From Roseomonas populi (GTDB taxonomy: Bacteria > Pseudomonadota > Alphaproteobacteria > Acetobacterales > Acetobacteraceae), in NCBI RefSeq assembly GCF_024594815.1, contig NZ_JANJOU010000001.1, forward strand, positions 372,001 to 436,000: a stretch of 64,000 nt of DNA, written 5' to 3'. A program made the position numbers and the translations under genes. Below, one piece after another: positions 41,611 to 51,260 of this stretch. Every line of letters starts with the position of its first letter. Position 1 is the first letter of the stretch. Under the pieces are notes generated by a model that was not told the DNA's origin, searched no databases, and saw only the letters and a program-made list of their open reading frames with translations.

Positions 41611-42897
41611 ATGGCGGGACCGCACCGGCTGGTGGTGGTGGGCGCGGGGGCGGGCGGGCTGGACCTGGCCACGCGGCTCGCGCGGCGCCGCGTGCCGGGG
41701 CTGGCGGTGACGCTGGTGGACCGCGCCTCCTCCCATGTCTGGAAGCCCCGGCTGCACCAGGTGGCGGCGGGCACGCTGGACACGGCGCAGGACGAGATTA
41801 CCTACCTGGACCACGCGGCGCGGCTGGGGATGGCCTTCCGCCCGGGCCTGCTGCGGGGGATCGACCGAGCGGCGCGCCGGATCACCCTCGGTACGGTGCA
41901 GGACGAGGCCGGGCGGGACGAGGTGACGGCCGAGGTGCCCTACGACACGCTGGTGCTGGCGATCGGCAGCACGGCCGACGACTTCGGCACCCCGGGCGTG
42001 CGGGAGCACGCGGTGTTCATCGACAGCCGGGAGCAGGCCGAGGCCTTCCGGGTGGAGCTGCGCCGTGCCGTGGTGCGGGCGCTGGACGATCCGGCGGTGC
42101 GGGAGGTCTCCATCGTCATCGTCGGCGGCGGGGCCACCGGCACGGAGCTGGCGGCGGAGTTGCACCAGGCTTTGGACCTGGCCTCAGGCTACGGGGTGCC
42201 GGACCTGCGGGACCGGCTGCGGGTGACGCTGGTGGAGATGGCGCCGCGCATCCTCTCCGCCTTGCCGGAAAAGGTGTCCACCGCCGCCACCGCCGTGCTG
42301 CGCAACCTCGGCGTGACGGTGCTGACCGAGGCGGCGGTGGCATCGGTGGACGAGGCAGGCGTGACCCTGAAGGACGGTCGGCGGGTCGAGGCCTCTATCC
42401 AAGTCTGGGCCGCGGGCGTCCGCGCCCCCGCCATCACCCGGGCGCTGGACGGGCTGGAGCTGGACCGCGCCGGGCGGATCCGCGTGGGCGAGGACATGGT
42501 GAGCCTGACGGACCCCGCGATCCTTGCCCTGGGCGACTGCGCCGCGCTGATTCCGGCCGGGGGAGAGAAGCCCTTGCCCGCCACCGCCCAGGTGGCCCAC
42601 CAGCAGGCCCGGCACCTGGCGCGGCACCTGCCCGCTCGGCTCTCCGGCACGCCGCTGCCGCCTTTCCGCTACGTGCCGCGCGGCTCCCTTGTCTCCTTGG
42701 GGGACTACGATGCCTTCGGCAGCCTCGGGCGGCTAGGCATCCTGAAGGGCGCCTTCATCGAGGGATGGCTGGCCCAGCTGAGCTACACGATGCTCTACCG
42801 GCAGTTCCAGCTGGTGGTGCATGGATGGCGGGCGCCGCTGGTCTGGCTCGCGGGGGCGCTACGGTCGCTCGCGCGGCCCTCGGTGCGGCTGGATTGA
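41611..42897 (+). CDS. ndh: type II NADH dehydrogenase
   Basis: 428 residues, single-subunit flavoprotein passing electrons from NADH to quinone without proton pumping. The N-terminal FAD fold is LVVVGAGAGGLDLATRLARR, the NAD fold VSIVIVGGGATGTELAAELH, and the second FAD contact PAILALGDCAALI. A C-terminal amphipathic region (LAQLSYTMLYRQFQLVVHGW) anchors it to the membrane. Start defined by ATG with GGAGG upstream. Confidence 0.92.
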   Translation: MAGPHRLVVVGAGAGGLDLATRLARRRVPGLAVTLVDRASSHVWKPRLHQVAAGTLDTAQDEITYLDHAARLGMAFRPGLLRGIDRAARRITLGTVQDEAGRDEVTAEVPYDTLVLAIGSTADDFGTPGVREHAVFIDSREQAEAFRVELRRAVVRALDDPAVREVSIVIVGGGATGTELAAELHQALDLASGYGVPDLRDRLRVTLVEMAPRILSALPEKVSTAATAVLRNLGVTVLTEAAVASVDEAGVTLKDGRRVEASIQVWAAGVRAPAITRALDGLELDRAGRIRVGEDMVSLTDPAILALGDCAALIPAGGEKPLPATAQVAHQQARHLARHLPARLSGTPLPPFRYVPRGSLVSLGDYDAFGSLGRLGILKGAFIEGWLAQLSYTMLYRQFQLVVHGWRAPLVWLAGALRSLARPSVRLD

Positions 42898-42970
42898 GGA
42901 CCTCAGCGCGAGCCGCTTGGCCACGCCTGCCCGGCCGGGCAAAAGGCGGTTCCGTCACCGAGGAACCCGC

Positions 42971-43567
42971 ATGAAGGCGGCCTTTGCCCTGATTTCCGCG
43001 CTCGCCCTGTTCCCGGGGGCGGAGGCGCGTGCCCAGGCCCCCTCGCCCCTGCCGGAGCAGCCCTCGATGGCGCCGTCGCGGGACGTGGCCGTGACCTACC
43101 GCATCACCGGCGCCGGGCCGGGAACGGCGGAGATGCGGGTGGCGTGGACGGCCTCCGGCCTTTCCCGGATGGAACCGCCGGGCGCGCCGGGCTGGATCCT
43201 GGTGGAGCGGAACCCGCCGCGCGCGACCATGGTGGTGGATTCCGAGCGCAGCTTCATGGAGTTGCCGGCCGAGATGGCCGCGGGAATGCGGCTGGACCCG
43301 CCGCCCGGCGCGGCCCTGACCAAGGGCCGGGAGGACCGGGTGGCGGGCGAGTCCTGCACCCAATGGGCCGGGCCACGCCGGACGGTGATCTGCGTGACGG
43401 CGGAGGGGGTGCTGCTGCGCTCCGTCTCGGCCCTGCCCGGCGGCGGGGAGAACCGGATGGAGGCCACCTCTGTCCGCTACGGCGCACAGGACCCGGCGCG
43501 CTTCCGCGTGCCGGCGGGCTACCGGCGCAAGCAGGCGCCCGGGCCGCTGGTCCCGCAGCGGCGGTAG
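42971..43567 (+). CDS. secreted DUF4412-like protein, paralogue A
   Basis: 198 residues with a Sec signal peptide (AAFALISALALFPGAEARAQ). Shared with the gene at 48086: SRDVAVTYR, EPPGAPGWIL, and the end block MEATSVRYGAQDPARFRVP. The structure looks like a beta-barrel/lipocalin-type periplasmic domain. Two central cysteines (ESCTQW and TVICVT) could form a disulfide. Function unknown. GAGGAA precedes the ATG. Confidence 0.8.
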   Translation: MKAAFALISALALFPGAEARAQAPSPLPEQPSMAPSRDVAVTYRITGAGPGTAEMRVAWTASGLSRMEPPGAPGWILVERNPPRATMVVDSERSFMELPAEMAAGMRLDPPPGAALTKGREDRVAGESCTQWAGPRRTVICVTAEGVLLRSVSALPGGGENRMEATSVRYGAQDPARFRVPAGYRRKQAPGPLVPQRR

Positions 43568-43573
43568 GGCGCC

Positions 43574-44596
43574 TCAGCCCGCCAGGAAACGGTCCCGGAT
43601 GACCGCTGCCACGCGCCCGCTCTCGTCCAGCGGGGCGCGGGGCGGGGCGTTCGGGAAGGCCGCGAAGGGCGCGGCCTGGCCGGCGGCGAAGAGGCTCTCG
43701 CGCAGGGCCATGTGGCGCGGCGCGTCGGGCGGGGTGCCGGCGACGAAGACGGGCGCGGATGTCGCCAGTGCCTCCGACAGCATGGAGACGGAATCGCCCG
43801 TCACCACCACCGCATCGGCAAGGGCGAGGAAGGCCGCGTAGGGGTTCGGGCCCTCCTGCCCCCATCGGTGCAGCAGGCCCGGCACGCCCGACAGGCGCGC
43901 GGCCACTGCCTCGGCCGCCGCAGCGCCGGTGCGGCGGCTGGTGGTGGCGAGCACGCTGCCGGCACCTGGGACCACCCGGCCGATGATCGCGGCCGCCTCG
44001 GCCGGGTCCATCCCCTCCCCCCGCACGGCGCCGCCCAGCAGCACGGCCACGCGCGGGCGGGGCAGCGCGGCGAGGTCCGGGCGGGATTCCCGCGCCGCCG
44101 CGAGCGCGGCGGGGGAGATGCGGTGGGTGGCGCCGAGGATTGGCAGGATGTTCGGGGCGGGCGCGGGGTGGTCGTGCCGGCCGATCACCAGCAGGTCGAA
44201 ATCCGCCGCCGCCGCGCCCGGCCGCATGCAGTGGACCGTCCGCGCCCCCTGCCGCCGCAGCCAGCGGGAGACGGGGGCGGAGCGGCGCCCCGCGGCGATC
44301 ACGAGCGACGGCCATTCCGGCACGATCCGGGGCGTGGTGCCCGGCGGCACGCGGGACCAGGGGCCTTCCAGCGCCGCCCGCCGCAGCCCTTCCCGCGCGC
44401 GCGCCGTGAGACCGAGGAGGCCCGGCCAGGGTAGCGGCAGCCGCGCCAGCGGGCCCCATTCCAGCGGGACGGCGCGGAAGGGCCGGTCCAGCCGCTCCGC
44501 GATGCCCAGCGCCTGCGCCGCCGTGCCGGCGCGCGGGTCGGCGAGGACCCAGATCCCCCCTTCCCCGCTCACCCCTGCCGTGCCCGTTCTGCGCAT
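43574..44596 (-). CDS. ELM1/GtrOC1-family protein (DUF1022, mitochondrial-fission-type)
   Basis: 340 residues with a glycosyltransferase-like two-domain fold. Blocks: GGIWVLADPRAGTAAQALGI near the start, PRVAVLLGGAVRGEGMD, VLATTSRRTGAAAAEAVAAR, and VVTGDSVSMLSEALATSAPV. The family occurs in alphaproteobacteria and in plant mitochondria (ELM1). The bacterial role may be in envelope polysaccharide. Convergent with paralogue A by 6 bases and divergent from pyrE. Confidence 0.88.
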   Translation of the reverse strand: MRRTGTAGVSGEGGIWVLADPRAGTAAQALGIAERLDRPFRAVPLEWGPLARLPLPWPGLLGLTARAREGLRRAALEGPWSRVPPGTTPRIVPEWPSLVIAAGRRSAPVSRWLRRQGARTVHCMRPGAAAADFDLLVIGRHDHPAPAPNILPILGATHRISPAALAAARESRPDLAALPRPRVAVLLGGAVRGEGMDPAEAAAIIGRVVPGAGSVLATTSRRTGAAAAEAVAARLSGVPGLLHRWGQEGPNPYAAFLALADAVVVTGDSVSMLSEALATSAPVFVAGTPPDAPRHMALRESLFAAGQAAPFAAFPNAPPRAPLDESGRVAAVIRDRFLAG

Positions 44597-44668
44597 GGAC
44601 GCCGCCGGGCCGTGCCGCTAGGGATCGCCGGATTTACGCCGCCGCCGACCGGGACAGGAGATATCGAC

Positions 44669-45394
44669 ATGGCCATGCAGCACGCCTCCGAGTGGGACCG
44701 CGACGCGGCGCTCACCACCGCCCGCATCCTCCTGGAGATCAAGGCCGTCAACTTCCGGCCGGAGGAGCCCTACACCTTCACCTCCGGCTGGAAGAGCCCG
44801 GTCTATATCGATTGCCGCCGGATCATCTTCTTCCCGCGCGCCCGCCGCGTGATCTGCGACCTGGCGGCGGAGAAGATCGGCCGGCACATCGGCTACGAGG
44901 CGATCGAGGCCGTGGTGGGCGGCGAGACGGCGGGCATTCCCTTCGCCGCCTGGATCGCGGACCGGCTGATGGCGCCCATGGCCTATGTGCGGAAGAAGCC
45001 CAAGGGCTTCGGGCGCAACGCGCAGATCGAGGGCGACGTGCCGGAGGGCAAGCGCACCGTGCTGGTGGAGGATCTGACGACCGACGGCGGTTCCAAGATC
45101 CGCTTCACTCAGGCGCTGCGCGACGCCGGCGCCATCTGCGACGACACCTTCGTGGTGTTCTTCTACGGCGTCTTCCCCGGCGCCTTCGACACGATGAAGG
45201 CGATGAACCTCAACCTGCACCACCTCTGCACCTGGTGGGACGTGCTGGAGGTGTGCCGCGAGCGCCCCTACTTCTCCGAGGAGGCGCTGCGTGAGGTGCG
45301 GCGCTTCCTGGAAGACCCGATGAGCTGGTCCAAGGCCCGCGGCGGCATCGGCAGCGCCGAGGAGGCGGTGGCGAAGGGCATCACGGCGGGCTGA
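44669..45394 (+). CDS. pyrE: orotate phosphoribosyltransferase
   Basis: 241 residues. Makes OMP from orotate and PRPP in pyrimidine synthesis. The PRPP-binding motif TVLVEDLTTDGGSKI is clear; the N-terminal FTSGWKSPVYIDCRRIIFFP and the flexible loop RKKPKGFGRNAQIEGDV are as expected. ATG 44669 has GGAG eight bases upstream. Single gene. Confidence 0.96.
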   Translation: MAMQHASEWDRDAALTTARILLEIKAVNFRPEEPYTFTSGWKSPVYIDCRRIIFFPRARRVICDLAAEKIGRHIGYEAIEAVVGGETAGIPFAAWIADRLMAPMAYVRKKPKGFGRNAQIEGDVPEGKRTVLVEDLTTDGGSKIRFTQALRDAGAICDDTFVVFFYGVFPGAFDTMKAMNLNLHHLCTWWDVLEVCRERPYFSEEALREVRRFLEDPMSWSKARGGIGSAEEAVAKGITAG

Positions 45395-45492
45395 GCGCCA
45401 CTTCCGTCCGGGATCGACATGATCGATAAGGACCGGGGTGGGTCCGGCGACGCAGCCCAAGGCTGACGGCGCCGGCCAGGGGAGGCCTGGAG

Positions 45493-47946
45493 ATGGCGAG
45501 TTGGAAGCGGATGGTCGGAACGGATGGTTCCGACCTTCCAGGCGACGTTGGTGCCGGGATGTCCGGCGAGATGCTCCTTCCCTTTTCCGGTCCCGGGCCG
45601 CTCCACTCCCAGATCACTCCCCAGTTCGCCCTTCCCCCGATCTTCCCTGGGATTTCGCTTGGCATGGCCCCGGTCGAGCTGGTTGAGGGCCGGTCCGATC
45701 CGGAGCCGGTCGCACTTCCTGGGGGGCAGGACAGCGCGGACGACGCTCCCTCCACCGCTGCCGCCTTCGCGGAGAGGAGCGGAGCGCAGGACGTGACCAT
45801 CTGCTCCTGCACGCAGATCTATGTTCCCCCGCCCGTCGTTCTGCCTGTGGCCCGGGAGATCGGCCCGGTGGACGCGAACGGCGTGCTGCGGCCGAGCGGC
45901 GGCGGCACCATCGCGGACCCGAACTTCCGGGGCATCACCGGCGCCGCGGTCCTCTCCCTCGCGACGGGCGCCTGGACGGTCGATCTCGGCACGGAGGCGA
46001 CGCAGGCCTCGGCGCGGCCCGGGGACGGGTTCTTCCGCATCCAGGCGGAGGGGACCCGCACGACCTCCCTCAGCGTCGTGTCGGACCCGGACCTCATGAC
46101 GACCCGGACCTGGGTGCTCGGCTCCACGGGGAATGACCGGATCGAATCAGGCTCGACCGCCGATCGGCTGGAGGGCGGGGCGGGGAGCGACACGCTGCGG
46201 GGCGGGGCGGGCGACGATAGCTTCGTCTTCCGCCCGGGGCAGCTGGGCGGGGATGCGGAGGTGGATGGCGGCATTGGGTGGGACACGCTGCGCCTGCTCG
46301 GCGGAGAAGGGATCGCTTCCGGCGACTTCGCGCGGATCCGCGACATCGAGGCGATCAGCGTCGCGCGGACCGACGGGAATGCGGTGTACGATCTGACGGG
46401 CGCCGGCGCGGCCTTCACCGGTGGCAGGGTTTGGATGGTCCTGAACGCCGAGGACACCGGCACGCATGTGGTCCGCGGGCCCGACGATGCCGAGGCCTTC
46501 ACCTTCAAGGGCGGGGCCGGTGTGGATCACGTGATGCTCGGCCCAGGCAGGAATGTGGTGACCGGAGGCGGCGGCGCCGACATCTACAACTTCGACCACG
46601 TGGTGGCTCGCCCGCTTGGCGATGCCGTGGTCATCACCGACTTCGCCGATGGCGAAGACCGGATCGAGATCACGGCCGGCGCGAGAGGCTGGAATGCGAC
46701 AGTGGGCACGCTGCTGGCCTATGTCCAGGAATCGCCCGACGGACTCCAGCTAAACGCCAAGGGCTATAGCCAACAGATCCTCCTCAAGGGGATCACCGCA
46801 TCGCAACTGTGGATCGACGACTTCGTCACCCCATGGGCCGCCCCCGCCGGCACGGCTCCTTCCCAGGACTGGCACGTGGACAGCGGGACGGCCCCCTCCA
46901 TGCACGGCGGCAGCGGGACGGACCGGCTGGTCGTGACCATGCAGCCCGGCGATGTCCTAACCGACAGCTTCTTCGAATCGCTGGACGGGTTCGACGCGCT
47001 CGTCCTTGCTGGGACAGGTGGTGCGGGCGGACAACAGAGCGTGGTCATGGGGCCGAATGCCTCACACGCCTTCGGAACCTCGCGGCCGATCTCCGTGACG
47101 GCGGATCCGGACACCGCTCTTTCCCTCGATTACCGGGACCTCCCGAACGGCGGGACGATCGATCTCCATGGAAGCAATCTGGACGACGTCATCGTGGCCG
47201 GGTGGGGCCCTGACATCATCGATGGAGGACTGGGCAACGATACCATCGATGGCGGGGGCGGCTTCGACCTGATGCGCGGCGGCGATGGCGATGACACCTT
47301 CATCATCAACGCGGGCCATGTTGGTTCCGGCATCAGCAGCAACAGCAGCATCGGCTACTTGCTGCTGGATGGCGGGGCCGGGTGGGACACGTTGCAGTTC
47401 AACACCTCGGTTATGGATCCGATTTTCGGGATGAGGGGGATCAGGAACATCGAAGAGATCCGGATTGCTCCGACCCCCTCGAGATCGACCTATCATTTTC
47501 CCGCCTTCGATTTGTTCGGCGCGCCGACCTTCACGGACAACAAGGTCTTCATCAACGCGCACGATGCCGGAAGCTCGGGTGTCGATATCTCCTCCTCGGC
47601 CCTAAACGAGAATACCAGCGCGACCGTCATCGGTTCGGCGGGCGATGACGTGCTGGATCTGTTCTATTCCAACGCAACCATGACCGGCGGAGCAGGAGCT
47701 GACAGCTTCCGGCTCAGCTCCCATCGCGGATTGCTCACCATCACGGATTTCGAGAACGGTGTGGACCATCTGATGCGCCCCGCCGGGGCGTATGGCTGGA
47801 CCTCGTCCACGTTCCAATCCATCGTCGATGGCGCCCGGGATACCCCCGATGGCCTTCTTATCGGCCTCGCCGGAGAGGCCAATACGCTCCTCGTCGGCAT
47901 GAACCGGGCTCAGTTCGATTTCAGTGACTTCGTACTCTATCTCTAG
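45493..47946 (+). CDS. RTX-type calcium-binding protein
   Basis: 817 residues, acidic, no N-terminal signal. Three zones of nonapeptide-like repeats: RLEGGAGSDTLRGGAGDDSF (about residue 225), DGGLGNDTIDGGGGFDLMRG plus GGDGDDTFI (about 580), and VIGSAGDDVLDLFYSNATMT plus GGAGADSF (about 720). Each is followed by a beta-rich domain ending ITDFADGEDRIEI or ITDFENGVDHLM. Such proteins leave by a type I system, whose genes are not in the window. An odd CSC sits near residue 103. Start supported by GGAGG. Confidence 0.85.
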   Translation: MASWKRMVGTDGSDLPGDVGAGMSGEMLLPFSGPGPLHSQITPQFALPPIFPGISLGMAPVELVEGRSDPEPVALPGGQDSADDAPSTAAAFAERSGAQDVTICSCTQIYVPPPVVLPVAREIGPVDANGVLRPSGGGTIADPNFRGITGAAVLSLATGAWTVDLGTEATQASARPGDGFFRIQAEGTRTTSLSVVSDPDLMTTRTWVLGSTGNDRIESGSTADRLEGGAGSDTLRGGAGDDSFVFRPGQLGGDAEVDGGIGWDTLRLLGGEGIASGDFARIRDIEAISVARTDGNAVYDLTGAGAAFTGGRVWMVLNAEDTGTHVVRGPDDAEAFTFKGGAGVDHVMLGPGRNVVTGGGGADIYNFDHVVARPLGDAVVITDFADGEDRIEITAGARGWNATVGTLLAYVQESPDGLQLNAKGYSQQILLKGITASQLWIDDFVTPWAAPAGTAPSQDWHVDSGTAPSMHGGSGTDRLVVTMQPGDVLTDSFFESLDGFDALVLAGTGGAGGQQSVVMGPNASHAFGTSRPISVTADPDTALSLDYRDLPNGGTIDLHGSNLDDVIVAGWGPDIIDGGLGNDTIDGGGGFDLMRGGDGDDTFIINAGHVGSGISSNSSIGYLLLDGGAGWDTLQFNTSVMDPIFGMRGIRNIEEIRIAPTPSRSTYHFPAFDLFGAPTFTDNKVFINAHDAGSSGVDISSSALNENTSATVIGSAGDDVLDLFYSNATMTGGAGADSFRLSSHRGLLTITDFENGVDHLMRPAGAYGWTSSTFQSIVDGARDTPDGLLIGLAGEANTLLVGMNRAQFDFSDFVLYL

Positions 47947-48043
47947 AGCAGATCGCCATGGGGACAGCGTTGCCCTCAAGCGTGAACCCGCCCCCTGATC
48001 AGCAGGCAGGAGCGGCCGGAGTGAGCCGAAGCGAACGGATGCC

Positions 48044-48074
48044 GCTCCGAGCCCGGTAGCAGCGGGCTCGGAGC
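48044..48074. terminator. perfect 12-bp hairpin between convergent genes
   Basis: GCTCCGAGCCCG (48044-48055), loop GTAGCAG, CGGGCTCGGAGC (48063-48074). It separates the RTX gene (+) from paralogue B (-), 98 and 12 bases from their stops. No U-tract. Probable bidirectional terminator. Confidence 0.65.
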
Positions 48075-48085
48075 TTCCAGGTCCC

Positions 48086-48694
48086 TTACCTTGGCGGCTG
48101 GGTCCCCGGCGCCGCGGGCGCGCCGGGGGCGCCCTGCATCGTCTGGTAGCCCTGCGGCACCTGGAAGCGCGCGGGGTCCTGCGCCCCGTAGCGCACCTCC
48201 GTCGCTTCCATCCCGCCCTGCTGGCCGTTCGGGCCCTGGCCGGTGGCGCGCAGCGTCACGCCGTCCTCGGTCAGGCAGGCCACGCCCTGGCCCTGCGGGC
48301 CGCTCGCCGCCCATTCCGTGCAGGTGAGCCCGGCGATGGTGGCGGTACCCCGGCGCTCGAAGCGCACCCCCTCCGGCACGGGCTGCGTGATGACGCGCAC
48401 CATGTCCGGCGGCATGGGCATGAGCATGCGCTGCTGATCGATCACCATGAGACCCGTGCCCGCCTTGCGGTCCAGCAGGATCCAACCGGGAGCACCGGGC
48501 GGCTCCACGCGCTGCCTGCCTTCCGCCACGGACCATGCCATGCGCAGCGGGCCCGGCGGCGCCCCGGCGCCGAGGGCCCGGTAGGTCACGGCCACGTCGC
48601 GCGTGGGCAGGGTGGCGGGCGGCGCCGTCTGGGCCGAGGCCGGCAGGGCGGGCAGGGCGAGGGCGGCGAGGACGACGAGCCTGGGCAGCGACAT
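48086..48694 (-). CDS. secreted DUF4412-like protein, paralogue B
   Basis: 202 residues with a Sec signal peptide (RLVVLAALALPALPASAQ). Paralogous to 42971: TRDVAVTYRALGAG, EPPGAPGWILLDRK, MEATEVRYGAQDPARFQVP. Two cysteines (GLTCTEW, GVACLTE) match those of paralogue A. The C-terminus is alanine/proline rich. ATG 48694 has GGAGGAA upstream. Divergent from the Nramp gene. Function unknown. Confidence 0.8.
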   Translation of the reverse strand: MSLPRLVVLAALALPALPASAQTAPPATLPTRDVAVTYRALGAGAPPGPLRMAWSVAEGRQRVEPPGAPGWILLDRKAGTGLMVIDQQRMLMPMPPDMVRVITQPVPEGVRFERRGTATIAGLTCTEWAASGPQGQGVACLTEDGVTLRATGQGPNGQQGGMEATEVRYGAQDPARFQVPQGYQTMQGAPGAPAAPGTQPPR

Positions 48695-48829
48695 GCAGAG
48701 TTCCTCCGTCGGGCCCGTTGTGAGCCGCGCGGGCACCGGCTGCCCAGGCACCGGCCGCGCACGATTGGGCGAGGAAGGTGCACACACATGCTTGCGGCAC
48801 TGCGGCAAACCATCCACATTCGTGCAAAG

Positions 48830-48877
48830 CATTGAAATTCAATGGGATACCTAGACAGGTCTCCACCTGAACAGGTG
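48830..48877. promoter_or_regulatory. two palindromes ahead of the Nramp gene
   Basis: CATTGAA-A-TTCAATG (48830-48844) has perfect 7-bp arms. CACCTG-AA-CAGGTG (48864-48877) is also perfect, with a further CAGGT at 48856. Both lie within 80 bases of the transporter ATG. They are candidate operators for a metal-sensing regulator (Fur/Mur or MntR type), inferred only from the target gene. Confidence 0.45.
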
Positions 48878-48907
48878 TTCATCCATGCCTTGTGACGAGG
48901 AAACCGG

Positions 48908-50245
48908 ATGTCGATGGCCCGACGCGAACTCCCCCTGGCCGGGCACACGCATGACAGCCGCAGCCTGCCGGAGGTGAACCGCAGCGTGGCCGTGCCAAAT
49001 GCCGGCGGCTGGCTGCGGCGGCTGCTGGCCTTCATCGGGCCGGGCTACCTCGTGGCGGTGGGCTACATGGACCCGGGCAACTGGGCCACGGCGCTCGCGG
49101 GTGGGTCGGCCTTTGGCTACACGCTGCTCACCGTCGCGCTGCTCTCCTCGCTGATGGCGATCCTGCTGCAGGCTCTCTGCGCGCGGATCGGCATCGCCAC
49201 GGGGCACGACCTGGCGCAGCTCTGCCGGGACCGCTTTCCGCGCTGGGTGGGCGTGCCGCTGTGGTTCCTGGCGGAGATCGCGATCTGCGCGACAGACCTG
49301 GCGGAACTGATCGGCACGGCCATCGCGCTCCAGCTCCTGTTCGGCATCCCGCTGATGGCGGGCGTGCTGCTGACGGCGCTGGATGCCTTCCTCATCCTCT
49401 GGCTGCAGAACAAGGGGATGCGCTGGCTGGAGGCTTTCATCATGGGGATGATCGCGCTCATCGCCGGGTGCTTCGTGGTGCAGGTGGCGCTGGCGGACCC
49501 GGTCTGGGGCGAGGTTCTGCGGGGCTACCTGCCCTCCACCTCGATCGTGACGAACCAGACGCAGCTCTACATCGCGCTCGGCATCCTCGGCGCCACGGTC
49601 ATGCCGCATAACCTCTACCTGCACACCGCCGTCATCCAGTCCCGCGACATCCGGCAGGACGAGGAGGGGAAGAAGGAGGCGATCCGCTTCGCCACCATCG
49701 ACAGCACGGTGGCGCTCGGCCTCGCGCTGCTCATCAACTCCTCCATCCTCATCCTCGCCGCCGCCGCCTTCCACGCGAACGGACAGACGGAGGTGGCGGA
49801 GATCCAGGACGCGCACCAGCTGCTGGCCCCGATCCTCGGCACGGCGGCGCCCTATCTCTTCGCCATCGCCCTGCTGGCCTGCGGGCTTAACTCCACCGTC
49901 ACGGCGACGCTGGCCGGGCAGGTGGTGATGGAGGGTTTCCTGCACATCCGCCTGAACCCGGTGGTGCGGCGCCTGTTGACGCGGCTGATCGCCATCATCC
50001 CCGCCGTGATCGTGACGGCGATGTACGGGGAGAGCGGGACGGCGCAGATGCTGGTGCTGTCCCAGGTCGTGCTCTCGCTCCAGCTACCCTTCGCGGTGAT
50101 CCCGCTCATGCTCTTCGCGGCGGATCGCAAGCGGTTGGGGGCGCTGGTGGCGCCGCGCTGGCAACTGGCGCTGGGCTGGGCCTCGGCGGCGCTGATCGTG
50201 GTGCTGAACGTGAAGCTGCTGGTGGACTTCATTCTCGGGGATTGA
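48908..50245 (+). CDS. mntH: Nramp-family Mn2+/Fe2+ transporter
   Basis: 445 residues, 11 helices. The metal-binding motif [20 protein letters not shown] in helix 1 and [19 protein letters not shown] in helix 6 are intact. Proton-coupled uptake of divalent metal. The cytoplasmic N-terminus is longer than usual (about 35 residues). Two palindromes upstream may bind a metal regulator. Start ATG follows a GAGGAAAC site. Confidence 0.95.
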   Translation: MSMARRELPLAGHTHDSRSLPEVNRSVAVPNAGGWLRRLLAFIGPGYLVAVGYMDPGNWATALAGGSAFGYTLLTVALLSSLMAILLQALCARIGIATGHDLAQLCRDRFPRWVGVPLWFLAEIAICATDLAELIGTAIALQLLFGIPLMAGVLLTALDAFLILWLQNKGMRWLEAFIMGMIALIAGCFVVQVALADPVWGEVLRGYLPSTSIVTNQTQLYIALGILGATVMPHNLYLHTAVIQSRDIRQDEEGKKEAIRFATIDSTVALGLALLINSSILILAAAAFHANGQTEVAEIQDAHQLLAPILGTAAPYLFAIALLACGLNSTVTATLAGQVVMEGFLHIRLNPVVRRLLTRLIAIIPAVIVTAMYGESGTAQMLVLSQVVLSLQLPFAVIPLMLFAADRKRLGALVAPRWQLALGWASAALIVVLNVKLLVDFILGD

Positions 50246-50310
50246 GGGGGCTGGATGGCGCGGCCATCCGGGGCCAGCATCACGCGCCCGAGCAGCGGAG
50301 CCGACGCGCC

Positions 50311-51249
50311 ATGCCCATTCCTGTCCTCGTCCTGATCGAGCTGCTGCCGGAGCAGCAGGCGCGGCTGCGGGAGGCAGGGTTCGAGCTGCATCCCGCCCCC
50401 GGCGCGGCGGAACGGGAGCGGGTGGTGGCGGAACGGGGAGCGGGCTTCCGGGCCGTGCTGACCAACGGCTCCACCGGCCTCACCGCCGCCGAGATGGAGC
50501 GGATGCCGGCGCTGGAGATCGTCTGCGCGCAGGGCGCGGGCTTCGAGAGGATCGACGTGGCGGCCGCCCGGGCGCGCGGCCTCGTCGTCACCCACGGCCC
50601 TGGCACGAATGACAGCTCGGTGGCCGACCACGCCATGGCGCTGCTGCTGGCGGCCGCGCGGGGGATCGTGCGGGCGGATGCGGCGGTGCGGCGTGGGGAG
50701 TGGCCGCGGCTGACGCGGCCCGCGGTGTTCGGGAAGCGGCTGGGCATTCTCGGCCTCGGCCGGATCGGGGCGCAGATCGCGGAACGGGGCGCGGGCGGCT
50801 TCGGGATGGCAGTGGGATATTGCGGGCGGCAGAGGCAGGAGGGGGTGGAGCACGCCTACTTCCCTTCCCCCGCCGCGCTGGCGGCATGGTGCGACTTCCT
50901 GGTGATCGCCACGCCGGGCGGTGCGGGCACGCGGGGCCTTGTCGATGCCGCCGTGCTGGAGGCACTGGGGCCGGAAGGGTTCCTGGTCAACATCGCCCGC
51001 GGGACAGTGGTGGACACGGCGGCGCTGATCGCCGCGCTGCGGGCGGGGCGCATCGCGGGCGCCGCGCTGGACGTGGTGGAGGGGGAGCCGAAGCTGCCGG
51101 AAGGCTTGGCGGAGCTGGAGAACGTTACCCTGACCCCGCATGTGGCGGGCCGCTCGCCGGAGGCGGTGATGGCGACGATCGGGCTGGTGATCGAGAACCT
51201 GACGGCGCACTTCGCCGGCCGTCCCGTCCTGACCCCCGTGCCGGCCTGA
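50311..51249 (+). CDS. D-isomer 2-hydroxyacid dehydrogenase
   Basis: 312 residues. NAD(P)-binding LGILGLGRIGAQIAERGAGG, the substrate-site GPGTNDSSVADHAMALLLAA, the catalytic Arg in VNIARGTVVDTAALIAALR, Glu in LDVVEGEPKLP and His in LTPHVAGRSPEA. Reduces a keto acid such as glyoxylate or hydroxypyruvate; exact substrate open. ATG 50311 has GGAG 11 bases upstream. Followed by a DUF2252 gene after 11 bases. Confidence 0.92.
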   Translation: MPIPVLVLIELLPEQQARLREAGFELHPAPGAAERERVVAERGAGFRAVLTNGSTGLTAAEMERMPALEIVCAQGAGFERIDVAAARARGLVVTHGPGTNDSSVADHAMALLLAAARGIVRADAAVRRGEWPRLTRPAVFGKRLGILGLGRIGAQIAERGAGGFGMAVGYCGRQRQEGVEHAYFPSPAALAAWCDFLVIATPGGAGTRGLVDAAVLEALGPEGFLVNIARGTVVDTAALIAALRAGRIAGAALDVVEGEPKLPEGLAELENVTLTPHVAGRSPEAVMATIGLVIENLTAHFAGRPVLTPVPA

Positions 51250-51260
51250 GAGGACGCTCC

